From NCBI RefSeq assembly GCF_012927355.1, contig NZ_JABBGK010000001.1:1792649-1856648 (forward strand): a stretch of DNA of 64,000 nucleotides, written 5' to 3'. Positions 36,425-46,006 of the stretch are shown here, piece by piece; position 1 is the first letter of the stretch, and every line of letters starts with the position of its first letter. The position numbers were made by a program, and so were the translations under genes. A model generated the notes under the pieces. It made no database searches. It was not told where the DNA came from and worked only from the letters and a program-made list of their open reading frames with translations. Source of the stretch: Rhizobium terricola. Its GTDB lineage: Bacteria > Pseudomonadota > Alphaproteobacteria > Rhizobiales > Rhizobiaceae.

Positions 36425-37642
36425 CTAGTTCTTTTTCTTCTTGGTCGTGGCCGCATCCGGATCGGCCTCGGGCGCCGCATCCACCGCCGCACCCGGGTCC
36501 TCACCGCGTTCGGCCTCGATCTTGCGCCAACGCTTGACGTTCGCGTTGTGCTCGTCGAGCGTCGCGGCGAAGACATGGCCGCCCGTGCCGTCGGCGACGA
36601 AATAGAGATCCTTCGTCTTCCAGGGTTGTGCGACCGCCTCGAGAGCGGCACGGCCCGGATTGGCGATCGGTCCCGGCGGAAGTCCCTTGATCACATAGGT
36701 GTTGTAGGGCGTTTCCTTCTTCAGGTCCGACTGGTAGATCGGCCGGTCGGCCGGCTTGCCGTCGCCGCCGAAGAGGCCATAGACGATGGTCGGGTCGGAC
36801 TGCAACCGCATCCCCTTGGTCAGGCGGTTGATGAAGACGGAAGCGACATGGGCGCGTTCGTCGTCCTTGCCGGTTTCCCGTTCGACGATCGAAGCGAGGA
36901 CGACGAATTCCTCCTTCGTCTTCAGCGGCAGGTCGGGATCGCGCTTCTCCCAGATCTGGTCGACCAGCTTCTGCTGGGCAGCCGCCATCTGGCTGACGAT
37001 CTCCGCGCGCTTCGTGCCGCGCGAATACTTGTAGGTGTCGGGACGCAGGGACCCTTCCACAGGCAGCTGGGCAGGCAGTTCGCCCTCGAGAACCGTGTCT
37101 TCGGCAAGCTTCTTGAACATCTGCCTGACGGTCAGGCCTTCCGGAAACGAGATAGCATAGAGGATCGACTTACCCGACTTCAGGAGATCCATGATCTCCT
37201 TCATCGTCGCGCCGGCCTTGATCTCGTATTCGCCGGCCTTCAGCGTCTCGCCCTCTTCGAGATAGGTCGAGGTCACGTGACGGAAGATGCGGGCGTCGGC
37301 GATAATGCCGTTACGCTCGAGGCCGCTGGCGATTTCGGACAGACCTGCCCCGTTGCGCACGACGAAATTGGTGTTGGTCGCGAGCGGGCCCGGGTTCTGG
37401 TAGACCGACATAACGTAGAAGAAGCCGGCGACCGCCGCGACGCAGACCGCGACCGCCATCGTCATCAGGAAGTTCAGGAAGATCACGAGCTGGCTGCGGG
37501 CCTTGCGCGAACGGCGCGGTGGCTGGGGCACCCGTTCGGGACGGAGCGCCTCGGTCGGCGACTTCGGGATGATCGGCCCCTTGGCGGCGCTTTCTGCATC
37601 CCGGCCGAAGGAACTCCCGCTGTTCTGGCTGTTGTCGGTCAC
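36425..37642 (-). CDS. mltG: endolytic murein transglycosylase
   Basis: This 405-residue inner-membrane protein cleaves nascent glycan strands and releases them as shorter chains. It has a cytosolic N-terminus of about 50 residues, one helix (about 55-80), a LysM-like lobe, and a YceG catalytic domain with the Glu in ASIVERETG (about 250), then QSDPTIVYGLF and LPPGPIANPG. The C-terminus is a charged tail ending in lysines. GTG at 37642 is the likely start because AGAGGA lies seven bases upstream; TTG two codons earlier is the longer alternative. It stands between the fatty-acid genes and yicC-gmk. Confidence 0.93.
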   Translation of the reverse strand: MTDNSQNSGSSFGRDAESAAKGPIIPKSPTEALRPERVPQPPRRSRKARSQLVIFLNFLMTMAVAVCVAAVAGFFYVMSVYQNPGPLATNTNFVVRNGAGLSEIASGLERNGIIADARIFRHVTSTYLEEGETLKAGEYEIKAGATMKEIMDLLKSGKSILYAISFPEGLTVRQMFKKLAEDTVLEGELPAQLPVEGSLRPDTYKYSRGTKRAEIVSQMAAAQQKLVDQIWEKRDPDLPLKTKEEFVVLASIVERETGKDDERAHVASVFINRLTKGMRLQSDPTIVYGLFGGDGKPADRPIYQSDLKKETPYNTYVIKGLPPGPIANPGRAALEAVAQPWKTKDLYFVADGTGGHVFAATLDEHNANVKRWRKIEAERGEDPGAAVDAAPEADPDAATTKKKKN

Positions 37643-37757
37643 CGGCAATCCTCTTCAAATCGGTATCGCTGCTGTCTGGTCGAGCAATACGGCAAAAAGC
37701 AGGTGAATGCCGCGCTGTGCACGCGGCATCCGCCCAAGCCTGTTCTCTTCGCGGCCG

Positions 37758-39017
37758 TCAGTCCTGGTAGCGGCGCAGCACCAGTGAGGCGTTGGTGCCA
37801 CCAAATCCGAAGGAGTTGGACAGCGCAACGTTGATCTCGCGCTTGCGCGCCTTGTGCGGCACAAGATCGATCGCCGTCTCGACGGAGGGGTTGTCGAGGT
37901 TGAGGGTCGGCGGTGCAATGTTGTCCCGGATGGCGAGCGCGGAGAAGATCGCCTCGACGGCACCAGCCGCACCGAGAAGGTGGCCGATTGCGGACTTGGT
38001 CGAGGACATGGAGATCTTCGAGGCATGCTCGCCGACCAGGCGTTCAACGGCGCCAAGCTCGATGGTGTCAGCCATGGTCGAGGTGCCGTGCGCATTGATG
38101 TAGTCGATGTCGCCGGCGGTCAGGCCGGCGCGCTTCAGCGCCATCGTCATGCAACGGAACGCGCCGTCGCCGTCTTCGGACGGCGCGGTGATGTGGAAGG
38201 CGTCGCCGGAAAGGCCGTAGCCGACCACTTCCGCGTAGATCTTGGCGCCGCGCGCCTTGGCATGCTCGAGTTCCTCGAGAACGACGATGCCGGCGCCCTC
38301 GCCCATGACGAAGCCGTCACGGTCCCTGTCGTAGGGGCGCGATGCCGCCGTCGGGTCGTCGTTGCGGGCCGTCGAAAGCGCCTTGCAGGCGGCAAAGCCC
38401 GCAAGCGAGATGCGGCTGATCGGCGATTCCGTACCGCCGGCGACCATCACCTCGGCATCGCCGAGCGCGATCAGGCGTGCAGCATCGCCGATCGCATGCG
38501 CGCCGGTCGAGCAGGCCGTGACGACCGAATGGTTGGGGCCGCGCAGCTTGTGGCGGATCGAAACCTGGCCCGAGGCGAGGTTGATCAGGCGGCCGGGAAT
38601 GAAGAACGGCGAAAGGCGGCGCGGGCCCTTGTCGCGCAGGATGTGACCCGCCTCGACGATACCCTCGATGCCACCAATGCCGGAGCCGATCAGAACGCCA
38701 GTGGCGCACTGGTCGTCATAGGTCTGCGGCTCCCAGCCGGCATCCTTCAACGCCATGTCGGCGGCAGCGATCGCGTAGATGATGAAGAGATCGACCTTGC
38801 GTTGCTCCTTGAGCTCCATCCAGTCGTCCGGATTGAAGGCGCCCTCGGCATCGCCGGTCGGAATACGGCAAGCAATCTTGGCCGGAAGGTCTTCGACCTC
38901 GAATTCGGTAACGAGGCGGGCGCCACTTTCGCTGGCGAGAAGTCTCGACCAGGTCAGTTCAGTCCCACACCCCAGCGGAGATACCATGCCGGTACCGGTG
39001 ATAACGACACGTCTCAT
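37758..39017 (-). CDS. fabF: beta-ketoacyl-ACP synthase II
   Basis: This 419-residue condensing enzyme elongates acyl-ACP with malonyl-ACP. The Cys-His-His triad is visible in TACSTGAHAIG (Cys near 168), NAHGTSTMADT and GHLLGAAGAVEA. The length is normal. It lies downstream of acpP, with a hairpin between the two. Confidence 0.96.
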   Translation of the reverse strand: MRRVVITGTGMVSPLGCGTELTWSRLLASESGARLVTEFEVEDLPAKIACRIPTGDAEGAFNPDDWMELKEQRKVDLFIIYAIAAADMALKDAGWEPQTYDDQCATGVLIGSGIGGIEGIVEAGHILRDKGPRRLSPFFIPGRLINLASGQVSIRHKLRGPNHSVVTACSTGAHAIGDAARLIALGDAEVMVAGGTESPISRISLAGFAACKALSTARNDDPTAASRPYDRDRDGFVMGEGAGIVVLEELEHAKARGAKIYAEVVGYGLSGDAFHITAPSEDGDGAFRCMTMALKRAGLTAGDIDYINAHGTSTMADTIELGAVERLVGEHASKISMSSTKSAIGHLLGAAGAVEAIFSALAIRDNIAPPTLNLDNPSVETAIDLVPHKARKREINVALSNSFGFGGTNASLVLRRYQD

Positions 39018-39065
39018 CGCCCGTAATCCACCCCACTCTTGCAGCCGATGTCATTTGAAAACAGC

Positions 39066-39088
39066 AAGGCCCGCAGATCGCGGGCCTT
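39066..39088 (-). terminator. hairpin between acpP and fabF
   Basis: On the minus strand AAGGCCCGC pairs perfectly with GCGGGCCTT around a five-base GATCT loop. GCTGTTTTC follows. It lies about 50 bases past the acpP stop. It may act as a partial terminator that keeps acpP transcripts in excess over fabF. Confidence 0.55.
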
Positions 39089-39135
39089 TGCGAGACGGGC
39101 GATAGAAACCGCCCTCCCGCTATGCTTGAAATCGA

Positions 39136-39372
39136 TCAGGACTGGGCCTTTTCGATGAACTTGACGGCGTCGCCGACGGTCAGGATCGAGTCGGCAGCGT
39201 CGTCCGGAATTTCAACGCCGAACTCTTCTTCGAAGGCCATAACCAGTTCGACCGTGTCGAGCGAATCCGCACCAAGATCGTCGATGAAGCTGGCGCCTTC
39301 AACAACCTTTTCAGCGTCAACGCCGAGATGATCAACAACAATTTTCTTCACGCGTTCTGCGATATCGCTCAT
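39136..39372 (-). CDS. acpP: acyl carrier protein
   Basis: This 78-residue acidic protein carries growing acyl chains on a phosphopantetheine arm. The attachment Ser is in [10 protein letters not shown]. It is followed by the usual acidic helix ([14 protein letters not shown]). The 281-base gap to fabG upstream leaves space for its own promoter. Confidence 0.97.
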   Translation of the reverse strand: MSDIAERVKKIVVDHLGVDAEKVVEGASFIDDLGADSLDTVELVMAFEEEFGVEIPDDAADSILTVGDAVKFIEKAQS

Positions 39373-39653
39373 GTCGGTTTCCTCGACCTTCTTAAATTCA
39401 GGGCCGTCGTAATGACTTCCCTACCCTGTATTCCGCCGGCCACAAATTTCATGCACCGGCAAACCCGTTCGGCCCCGCCCTTCGCGAACAAACCATGCAA
39501 TCAAGCGCATAGTTGTCACCTCGAAAGGCGGAACGACTGTTCACAGTCATGGCCCGCTTAACACGGTTTAGCCCCGCCGCAAAGCCAGAAATTCGCCCGC
39601 ACCCAGTGGTCAACATGCAATTGAGAAGCCATGGCGCCGCGGGCGGAGAAGCA

Positions 39654-40391
39654 TCAGATCATCGCCATGCCGCCGTTGACGTGCAAGGTCTGTCCGGTCA
39701 TGTAGCTGGCCTCGTTCGAAGCGAGGTAGACGACGGCGGAGGCGACTTCCGCGCCGGTGCCCATGCGCTTCATCGGGATCGCCCCCATGATCGCTTCCTT
39801 CTGCTTGTCGTTGAGCTTGCCGGTCATGGCGCTCTCGATGAAGCCGGGGGCGACGCAGTTGACCGTCACGTTGCGGCTGGCAATCTCCTGGGCGAGCGAC
39901 TTCGAGAAGCCGATCATGCCAGCCTTCGAGGCGCAGTAGTTGGCCTGGCCCGGATTGCCGGTAACGCCGACGACGGAGGTGATGTTGATGATGCGGCCGA
40001 AGCGGCGGCGCATCATCGGATGGGTCAGTTCGCGGGTCAGGCGGAAGACGGCGGTCAGGTTGACCTCGAGCACCGCGTCCCAGTCGGCGTCGCTCATGCG
40101 AACGAACAGGCCATCCTTGGTGATGCCGGCGTTGTTGACGAGGATGTCGACGCCTTCCAGTTCGGCCTCGGCCTTCTCGCCGAGTGCCTTGACTTCGTCG
40201 CGGTCGGAAAGGTTCGCCGGGAAGATCTTGACGCGTTCGCCGAGTTCGGCGGCGAGCGCCTCGAGCTTCTCGACGCGGGTGCCGTGCAGGCCGACGAGGG
40301 CGCCGCGGGCATGAAGCTGGCGGGCGATTTCCTCGCCGATGCCGCCGGTCGCGCCGGTTACAAGGGCCTTGCGGCCGGTCAGGTCAAACAT
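39654..40391 (-). CDS. fabG: 3-oxoacyl-ACP reductase
   Basis: This 245-residue NADPH-dependent enzyme reduces 3-oxoacyl-ACP. It has TGATGGIGEEIARQL, the NNAG motif, the catalytic Ser in NITSVVG and YCASK (Tyr-x-x-x-Lys). The ATG at 40391 is preceded by AAGGAAC; longer reading into the upstream gap has no support. It lies 34 bases after fabD. Confidence 0.95.
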   Translation of the reverse strand: MFDLTGRKALVTGATGGIGEEIARQLHARGALVGLHGTRVEKLEALAAELGERVKIFPANLSDRDEVKALGEKAEAELEGVDILVNNAGITKDGLFVRMSDADWDAVLEVNLTAVFRLTRELTHPMMRRRFGRIINITSVVGVTGNPGQANYCASKAGMIGFSKSLAQEIASRNVTVNCVAPGFIESAMTGKLNDKQKEAIMGAIPMKRMGTGAEVASAVVYLASNEASYMTGQTLHVNGGMAMI

Positions 40392-40425
40392 GTTGCTCGT
40401 TCCTTGTTCCAGATCATCCAGACGA

Positions 40426-41370
40426 TCAGCCGGCGAGCGCGGCAAGCGCCGCGTCGATGTCGGCCGCAGAATTGACGGCAATACCGGTGACATTCTTGTC
40501 GATGCGACGGGCAAGCCCCGTCAGCACCTTGCCGGAGCCAATTTCATAAAGAGTGGTGGCGCCGTTGGCGCCGAACCATTCGACGGTCTCGCGCCAGCGG
40601 ACCTGTCCGGTCACCTGCTCGACCAGAAGGGCCGCGATCTCGTTCGCGTCGGTGACCGGGGCCGCCCGCACGTTGGCGATCAGCGGAACGACCGGGTCCT
40701 TCTTCTCGACAGTGGCAAGCGCCTCGCGCATGGCGTCGGCGGCCGGGCCCATCAGGGCCGAATGGAAGGGGGCGGACACCGGAAGCATGATGGCGCGCTT
40801 GGCACCCTTCTCCGTGGCAAGCGCCGCGGCCTTCTCGACGGCGGCCTTGGCGCCCGAGATGACCAGCTGGCCGCCGCCGTTGTCATTGGCGATCTGGCAG
40901 GCGCCGGCAGCCGAAGCCTCGCGGCAGACGGCCTCGACATCACCGTGTTCGAGGCCGATGATCGCGGCCATGGCGCCTTCGCCGACCGGAACGGCCGCCT
41001 GCATGGCGTTGCCGCGGATGCGCAGGAGGCGCGCGGTATCGGCAAGCGAGAAGGTACCGGCAGCACAGAGCGCGGAATATTCGCCGAGCGAATGGCCGGC
41101 GACATAGGCGACCTTCGACTTCAGATCGAGCCCTCGGGCTTCAAGCACGCGGATCACGGCCATCGACACGGCCATCAATGCCGGCTGTGCATTGGCGGTG
41201 AGGGTCAGGGTCTCCTCGGGTCCCTCGAACATGGTGGCGGAGAGCTTCTGGCCGAGCGCCTCGTCGACTTCGGCGAAGACCGCGCGGGCTTCCGGAAAGG
41301 CTTCCGCCAGTTCCTTGCCCATACCGACGGCCTGACTGCCCTGGCCCGGAAATGTGAATGCAATGCTCAT
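40426..41370 (-). CDS. fabD: malonyl-CoA-ACP transacylase
   Basis: This 314-residue enzyme loads malonyl groups onto ACP. It shows FPGQGSQAVGMG, the nucleophile Ser in GHSLGEY, and the catalytic His in SAPFHSALM. It is the first gene of the fatty-acid cluster. On the minus strand a CTTGAC hexamer about 70 bases upstream is a possible -35, with a weak -10. Confidence 0.96.
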   Translation of the reverse strand: MSIAFTFPGQGSQAVGMGKELAEAFPEARAVFAEVDEALGQKLSATMFEGPEETLTLTANAQPALMAVSMAVIRVLEARGLDLKSKVAYVAGHSLGEYSALCAAGTFSLADTARLLRIRGNAMQAAVPVGEGAMAAIIGLEHGDVEAVCREASAAGACQIANDNGGGQLVISGAKAAVEKAAALATEKGAKRAIMLPVSAPFHSALMGPAADAMREALATVEKKDPVVPLIANVRAAPVTDANEIAALLVEQVTGQVRWRETVEWFGANGATTLYEIGSGKVLTGLARRIDKNVTGIAVNSAADIDAALAALAG

Positions 41371-41576
41371 GGGATATTCCTTCTCGGGACGATGTCTTCC
41401 CTCGTTTTGCCTTTCCCATTGACGTGTTTTTCCAGTGAGTCAAGACCACGTGCAGCGGCCGGGGACTTTGCCCAACAACAGTTTCCCCGACAGTTTGCTC
41501 TTGCGAACGGCCAAATGGCGCCTAAATTCGCCTCGTCATTTCCCTCCCCAAGACCTTCCATACCGGGACCTTTTCC

Positions 41577-42620
41577 ATGAAGTACAATAAACTGGGCCGT
41601 ACGGGCATTTCCGTATCCGAAATCTGCCTCGGCACCATGACCTGGGGCTCGCAAAACACCGAGGCGGAAGCCTTCGAGCAGATGGACTATGCGCTCGAAA
41701 AGGGCGTGAACTTCTTCGACACGGCCGAACTATACCCGACCACGCCGCTCTCGGCCGACACCTATGCCCTGACGGAAACGATCATCGGCAACTGGTTCGC
41801 GAAAACGGGCCGACGCAAGGACGTCGTGCTCGCCACCAAGGTTGCCGGCTCTGGGCGCCCCTATATCCGCGAGGGCAAACCGATCACGGGTGCCGCCATC
41901 CGAGACGCGGTCGATCAGAGCCTCAAGCGCCTGCAGACCGACTATATCGACCTCTATCAGATCCACTGGCCGAACCGCGGGCATTTCCATTTCCGCCAGG
42001 CATGGACCTACAATCCCTACAAGCAGGACCGCGAGCGCACGCTTTCGGACATGAACGAGAAGCTCGAGGCCCTCGACGCCTGCGTCAAGGCCGGCAAGAT
42101 CCGCGCCATCGGCCTCTCAAACGAGACGACCTGGGGCACGCAGCGCTTCATCGCGCTTGCCGAGGCGCGCGGCCTGCCACGCGTCGCCACCGTCCAGAAC
42201 GAATACAACCTTCTCTACCGGCACTTCGACCTCGACATGGCGGAACTCTCCCATCATGAAGATGTCGGGCTGCTCGCCTATTCTCCCCTCGCGGCAGGCC
42301 TCCTGACCGGCAAGTATCTCGACGGCTCGAAGCCCGGCGGATCACGCGCTTCGATCAACGGCGACCTCGGCGGACGGCTGCAGCCGCTCCAGGAACCGGC
42401 CGTGCGGGCCTATGTCGACATGGCCCGAAAGCACGGGCTCGATCCGGCTCAGCTCGCGCTCGCCTTCTGCCTGACCCGGCCCTTCGTCGCCTCCGTCATC
42501 ATCGGTGCGACGACGATGGAACAGCTGAAGACCGACATCGGCGCGGCCGACGTCACGCTCACCGACGAGATCCTGAAGGAGATCAGCAAGGTGCACCGGG
42601 TCTATCCGGCACCGATCTGA
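41577..42620 (+). CDS. aldo/keto reductase (Tas-like)
   Basis: This 347-residue NADPH-dependent enzyme has the barrel fold signature: FDTAELYP (Asp and Tyr of the active site), the catalytic Lys in ATKVAG, and QIHWPNRG (His). The C-terminal nucleotide-binding segment VIIGATTMEQL is present. The best match is the Tas-type branch of E. coli, whose natural substrate is unclear. It is divergent from fabD and followed eight bases later by a ClbS/DfsB-like gene. Confidence 0.9.
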   Translation: MKYNKLGRTGISVSEICLGTMTWGSQNTEAEAFEQMDYALEKGVNFFDTAELYPTTPLSADTYALTETIIGNWFAKTGRRKDVVLATKVAGSGRPYIREGKPITGAAIRDAVDQSLKRLQTDYIDLYQIHWPNRGHFHFRQAWTYNPYKQDRERTLSDMNEKLEALDACVKAGKIRAIGLSNETTWGTQRFIALAEARGLPRVATVQNEYNLLYRHFDLDMAELSHHEDVGLLAYSPLAAGLLTGKYLDGSKPGGSRASINGDLGGRLQPLQEPAVRAYVDMARKHGLDPAQLALAFCLTRPFVASVIIGATTMEQLKTDIGAADVTLTDEILKEISKVHRVYPAPI

Positions 42621-42628
42621 GACCGGCC

Positions 42629-43141
42629 ATGGCGGTTCCGACAAGCAAGGCCGAACTTCTGGAGGCGATGACGACTGCCTTTGCCAGACTCGAGGCGGAG
42701 CTTGCGTCCATCCGGCCCGAGGACGCGACATCTCCCGACATGGAGGGACACGCGCGCGGAACCGCCATGAGCGTCAACGACCTTCTGGCCTATCTTACCG
42801 GGTGGGGCCAGCTGGTGCTGAAATGGGTCAGGCTGCGGGACGAGGGCCTGGAGCCGGACTTTCCCGAGACCGGCTTCAAGTGGAACCAACTCGGCCAGCT
42901 TGCCCAGAAATTCTATCGGGACCAGTCCGGCCTCGACTTCCCGACGCGCGTCGAGCGGCTCCGTGCCACGCATGGGCAACTCGTGGCGCTGGTTTCCAGC
43001 CTGGACGACGCCGCGCTCTACGGGCGCGGGTGGTATGAAAAGTGGACGCTCGGGCGGATGATCCAGTTCAATACGGCTTCGCCCTATGCTAATGCGCGGG
43101 CACGGATCCGCAAGTGGAAGAAGACGCGTTCCGCATCCTGA
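42629..43141 (+). CDS. ClbS/DfsB-family four-helix protein
   Basis: This 170-residue protein is shaped like the ClbS/DfsB (DUF1706) four-helix bundle, related to the DinB fold: SKAELLEAM, then SVNDLLAYLTGWGQLVLKW, then FKWNQLGQLAQKFY, and a final SPYANARARIRKWKK. The members known by name detoxify colibactin (ClbS) or sequester other molecules; in most genomes the role is unknown. The spacing to the aldo/keto reductase suggests cotranscription. Confidence 0.88.
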   Translation: MAVPTSKAELLEAMTTAFARLEAELASIRPEDATSPDMEGHARGTAMSVNDLLAYLTGWGQLVLKWVRLRDEGLEPDFPETGFKWNQLGQLAQKFYRDQSGLDFPTRVERLRATHGQLVALVSSLDDAALYGRGWYEKWTLGRMIQFNTASPYANARARIRKWKKTRSAS

Positions 43142-43162
43142 GCGGCTTTTTGCCGAACGAGC

Positions 43163-43191
43163 CTTGCCATCACGGCAAAAATGCGTATAAG
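43163..43191 (+). promoter_or_regulatory. sigma-70-type promoter of the rpsF-rpsR operon
   Basis: CTTGCC (43163-43168), a 17-base spacer and TATAAG (43186-43191) match the housekeeping pattern. It would give a 5' leader of about 215 bases before rpsF. Confidence 0.55.
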
Positions 43192-43197
43192 CGCGCT

Positions 43198-43413
43198 GTT
43201 CACAACACCCGGTCTCATGGCTGGTGGCTGAACGGAGGGCCGGTTCCAGCGATGGGACCGCAGGAACCACTAGGGTTCCGGCCTCCCGTGTCTCCGCTCT
43301 CGACCGTCTCGATACAACAGCTTTTCTTGCCTTGGGTTTCCCAAACAGGAGCAGTCGTTGAGGCTTAGCGCCGGATCCCGGGTGACGACAACCGCAAGAA
43401 AGGCAAAGCTGTC
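43198..43413 (+). promoter_or_regulatory. rpsF leader, possible S6:S18 autoregulatory RNA
   Basis: The leader of about 215 bases is longer than needed for translation and holds several GGTTCC/GGAACC-type stems between 43230 and 43285. In many bacteria the S6:S18 pair binds a structured leader of its own mRNA. I infer a similar element here; I did not establish the conserved bulge. Confidence 0.3.
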
Positions 43414-43869
43414 ATGGCTCTTTACGAACATGTATTCCTTGCCCGGCAGGATATGTCCGCTCAGCAGGTTGATGCCCTCGTCGAACAGTACAAGGGTGTC
43501 ATCGAAGCTAACGGCGGCAAGGTCGGGCGCGTAGAAAACTGGGGCCTCAAGTCCCTCACCTACCGCATCAAGAAGAACCGCAAGGCTCACTACGCACTCA
43601 TGGACATCGAAGCTCCGGGTGCAGCGATCCACGAAATGGAACGCCAGATGCGCATCAACGAAGACGTTCTTCGTTACATGACCATCGCTGTCGAAGCCCA
43701 CGAAGAAGGCCCGTCTGCCATGATGCAGAAGCGCGACCGTGACGACCGTCCGCGTCGTGACGGCGACGACCGTGGTCCGCGCCGCGACTTCGGCGACCGT
43801 GGTCCGCGTCCGGACCGTGGCCCCCGTGAAGGTGGCTTCGAGCGTCGTCCGCGCGAAGACCGCGCGTAA
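43414..43869 (+). CDS. rpsF: 30S ribosomal protein S6
   Basis: This 151-residue protein is a small-subunit protein that pairs with S18. The core is normal ([20 protein letters not shown], then [16 protein letters not shown]). The C-terminal tail of about 45 residues is unusual: it is almost entirely Arg, Asp, Gly and Pro in repeats like RGPR and DDRP, disordered and strongly charged. Such tails occur in rhizobial S6 proteins. rpsR follows after 24 bases. Confidence 0.96.
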   Translation: MALYEHVFLARQDMSAQQVDALVEQYKGVIEANGGKVGRVENWGLKSLTYRIKKNRKAHYALMDIEAPGAAIHEMERQMRINEDVLRYMTIAVEAHEEGPSAMMQKRDRDDRPRRDGDDRGPRRDFGDRGPRPDRGPREGGFERRPREDRA

Positions 43870-43893
43870 TTTCGAGCACAAGGAGAAAACACA

Positions 43894-44142
43894 ATGGCTG
43901 ATGCATCCTCTGCTCCGGCACGCCGCCCGTTCCATCGTCGTCGCAAGACCTGCCCCTTCTCGGGCGCGAACGCACCGAAGATCGACTACAAGGACGTTCG
44001 TCTCCTGCAGCGCTACATTTCCGAGCGCGGCAAGATCGTTCCTTCGCGTATCACCGCAGTTTCCCAGAAGAAGCAGCGCGAACTGGCCCAGGCCATCAAG
44101 CGCGCCCGCTTCCTCGGCCTGCTGCCGTACGTCGTAGCGTAA
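43894..44142 (+). CDS. rpsR: 30S ribosomal protein S18
   Basis: This 82-residue small-subunit protein has the family core [20 protein letters not shown] and [20 protein letters not shown]. An AAGGAGA site lies just before its ATG. Confidence 0.97.
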   Translation: MADASSAPARRPFHRRRKTCPFSGANAPKIDYKDVRLLQRYISERGKIVPSRITAVSQKKQRELAQAIKRARFLGLLPYVVA

Positions 44143-44150
44143 TTGACTTC

Positions 44151-44178
44151 GAAGCCTGCCGGGCAACCGGCGGGCTTC
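44151..44178 (+). terminator. hairpin after rpsR
   Basis: GAAGCCTGCCGG and CCGGCGGGCTTC pair with one T-G around a GCAA loop. There is no T-tract, so it may be an attenuator or an RNA-stability element between rpsR and the membrane-protein gene rather than a full terminator. Confidence 0.45.
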
Positions 44179-44336
44179 ATCCCTTCCGCGTTGGGCGCGG
44201 ATCGGAACCAAGGCCTGGAAGCGAGCTGCTTCACGCGGAGCATCAACGACTTCAGGTGAAATCCCATGTTGGGGACGGACTTCAGGATCTGAATCCGGCT
44301 TTTCCCCTAACTGCTTGAACCAGCAGGACAGCGAAC

Positions 44337-45308
44337 GTGACACAGGTGAATGGACAATTGCTGTTGATCGGCGTGATCGCCGGTATTACCGCCGCCCTGC
44401 TGGTGCTGGGCGCGAACGCACAGCCGTCCTTTTCGTCCTTCCTTTACGCCGCTTCGGCGCTTCCCGTCCTGATCGTCGGCCTCGGCTGGGGCAATGTCGC
44501 GGCAATCGCCGCGGTTCTGACTGCGGCCCTTCTCGGCGCCATCGCCGTCTCGCCGCTCTTCGCCATTGCGATGGCGATCTTCACGCTGCTGCCGGCTGGC
44601 TGGCTCAGCCACCTCGCCAATCTGGCGCGGCCCGCTGCCGAAATCGGCGGTCCCGACGACCTGATGGCCTGGTATCCGCTGTCGGACATCCTGCTGCATC
44701 TCTGCGCCCTGGTCACCCTCGCGATGATCTTCCTCGGGATCATGATCGGCTACGGTCCGGAACTGATCGGCCAGATGGTCGACCTGCTGGCTGCCTCGGT
44801 CAACGATCGAGATCCGCTGATGGCAATGGATCCGGCAAGCATCGAGCAGATCAAGCGCCTGATGCTCCTGACCGCCCCGATCATCCAGGGCGGCATGTGG
44901 GTGCTGATGCTGTTTGCCGCCTACTACATCGCCATGCGCGTGGTCAGCACGTCCGGCCGGGCGCTTCGCCCGCGCGAGGACCTGCCCTCCTCGCTGCGCA
45001 TGAACCGCAATGCGGTCTTCGTCTTTCTCGCTGGCATCGTCGCCTGCTTCGTCGGCGGCACGCCGGCGCTCATCGGCGCAACGCTGTGCGGAACCTTCGG
45101 CGCGGGCTTCCTGATGGCCGGCTTTGCCTCGCTGCATCTGAGAACCCGCGGCAAGGACTGGCGCCTGCCGGTTCTCGTCCTGGCCTATCTCTCGGCGCCG
45201 ATGGTGCTGCCGGCCTTCTTCATCCTCGTCCTCGGACTTGCCGACACCCGGCGGACCGTGGCGCTGACACCGGTCCGCAAGACCACCCCCGACAACCCGA
45301 AATCTTGA
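44337..45308 (+). CDS. DUF2232 membrane protein
   Basis: This 323-residue integral membrane protein has about eight helices and matches DUF2232, a family found between rpsR and rplI in many alphaproteobacteria and also in Gram-positive bacteria. The function is unknown. The GTG at 44337 has an AGGAC site. It lies 23 bases before rplI. Confidence 0.85.
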   Translation: MTQVNGQLLLIGVIAGITAALLVLGANAQPSFSSFLYAASALPVLIVGLGWGNVAAIAAVLTAALLGAIAVSPLFAIAMAIFTLLPAGWLSHLANLARPAAEIGGPDDLMAWYPLSDILLHLCALVTLAMIFLGIMIGYGPELIGQMVDLLAASVNDRDPLMAMDPASIEQIKRLMLLTAPIIQGGMWVLMLFAAYYIAMRVVSTSGRALRPREDLPSSLRMNRNAVFVFLAGIVACFVGGTPALIGATLCGTFGAGFLMAGFASLHLRTRGKDWRLPVLVLAYLSAPMVLPAFFILVLGLADTRRTVALTPVRKTTPDNPKS

Positions 45309-45331
45309 ACTCAATCGAAAGGAACAGAGAA

Positions 45332-45907
45332 ATGGAAGTCATCCTTCTTGAACGCATCTCCAAGCTCGGCCAGATGGGCGAAACCGTAAAGGTTCGCGAC
45401 GGCTTCGCACGCAACTACCTCCTGCCGCTCGGCAAGGCCCTGCGCGCCAACGCTGCCAACAAGGCCCGTTTCGAAGCCGAGCGCTCAACGCTCGAAGCCC
45501 GCAACCTCGAGCGTAAGTCGGAAGCCCAGAAGGTTGCCGACGCTCTCGGCGGCAAGAGCTTCGTGGTTGTCCGTTCGGCTGGCGAAACCGGTCAGCTCTA
45601 CGGTTCGGTCGCAGCCCGTGACGTTGCCGATATCCTCGCTGCTGAAGGCTTCAACGTCGGCCGCAACCAGGTCGAGCTCAACACCCCGATCAAGACCATC
45701 GGCCTGCACAGCGTAACGCTGCACCTGCATTCCGAAGTCGAAATCGCCATCGAGCTGAACGTCGCCCGTTCGGCTGAAGAAGCCGAGCGCCAGGCCAAGG
45801 GCGAAAGCCTGACCTCCGCTGACGCCATCTACGGCGTCGACGAAGACGCTCTTCGTCCGGAAGACTTCTTCGATCCGGAGGCAGACCGCGACGGCGACGA
45901 AGAATAA
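45332..45907 (+). CDS. rplI: 50S ribosomal protein L9
   Basis: This 191-residue protein has the L9 N-terminal domain ([17 protein letters not shown], then [13 protein letters not shown]), the long connecting helix, the C-terminal domain and an acidic tail of about 40 residues ([18 protein letters not shown]). The ATG at 45332 follows AAAGGAAC. Confidence 0.96.
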   Translation: MEVILLERISKLGQMGETVKVRDGFARNYLLPLGKALRANAANKARFEAERSTLEARNLERKSEAQKVADALGGKSFVVVRSAGETGQLYGSVAARDVADILAAEGFNVGRNQVELNTPIKTIGLHSVTLHLHSEVEIAIELNVARSAEEAERQAKGESLTSADAIYGVDEDALRPEDFFDPEADRDGDEE

Positions 45908-45931
45908 GCTTCAGCCGCAACGGCATGAAGG

Positions 45932-45967
45932 AACGCCCGGATCACACGATCCGGGCGTTTTCGTTTT
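45932..45967 (+). terminator. Rho-independent terminator of the rpsF-rpsR-rplI operon
   Basis: A 12-base perfect stem (AACGCCCGGATC with GATCCGGGCGTT) around ACAC is followed by TTCGTTTT. It sits 24 bases after the rplI stop. Confidence 0.88.
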
Positions 45968-46006
45968 CAGGACAATGAATACGACTTCAGCAACCGCGGA
46001 CGATCG

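Noticed and set aside
35396..37834. Plus-strand open frame of about 812 codons
   Set aside because: It spans the reverse of yicC and mltG; both have family motifs and proper spacing on the minus strand.
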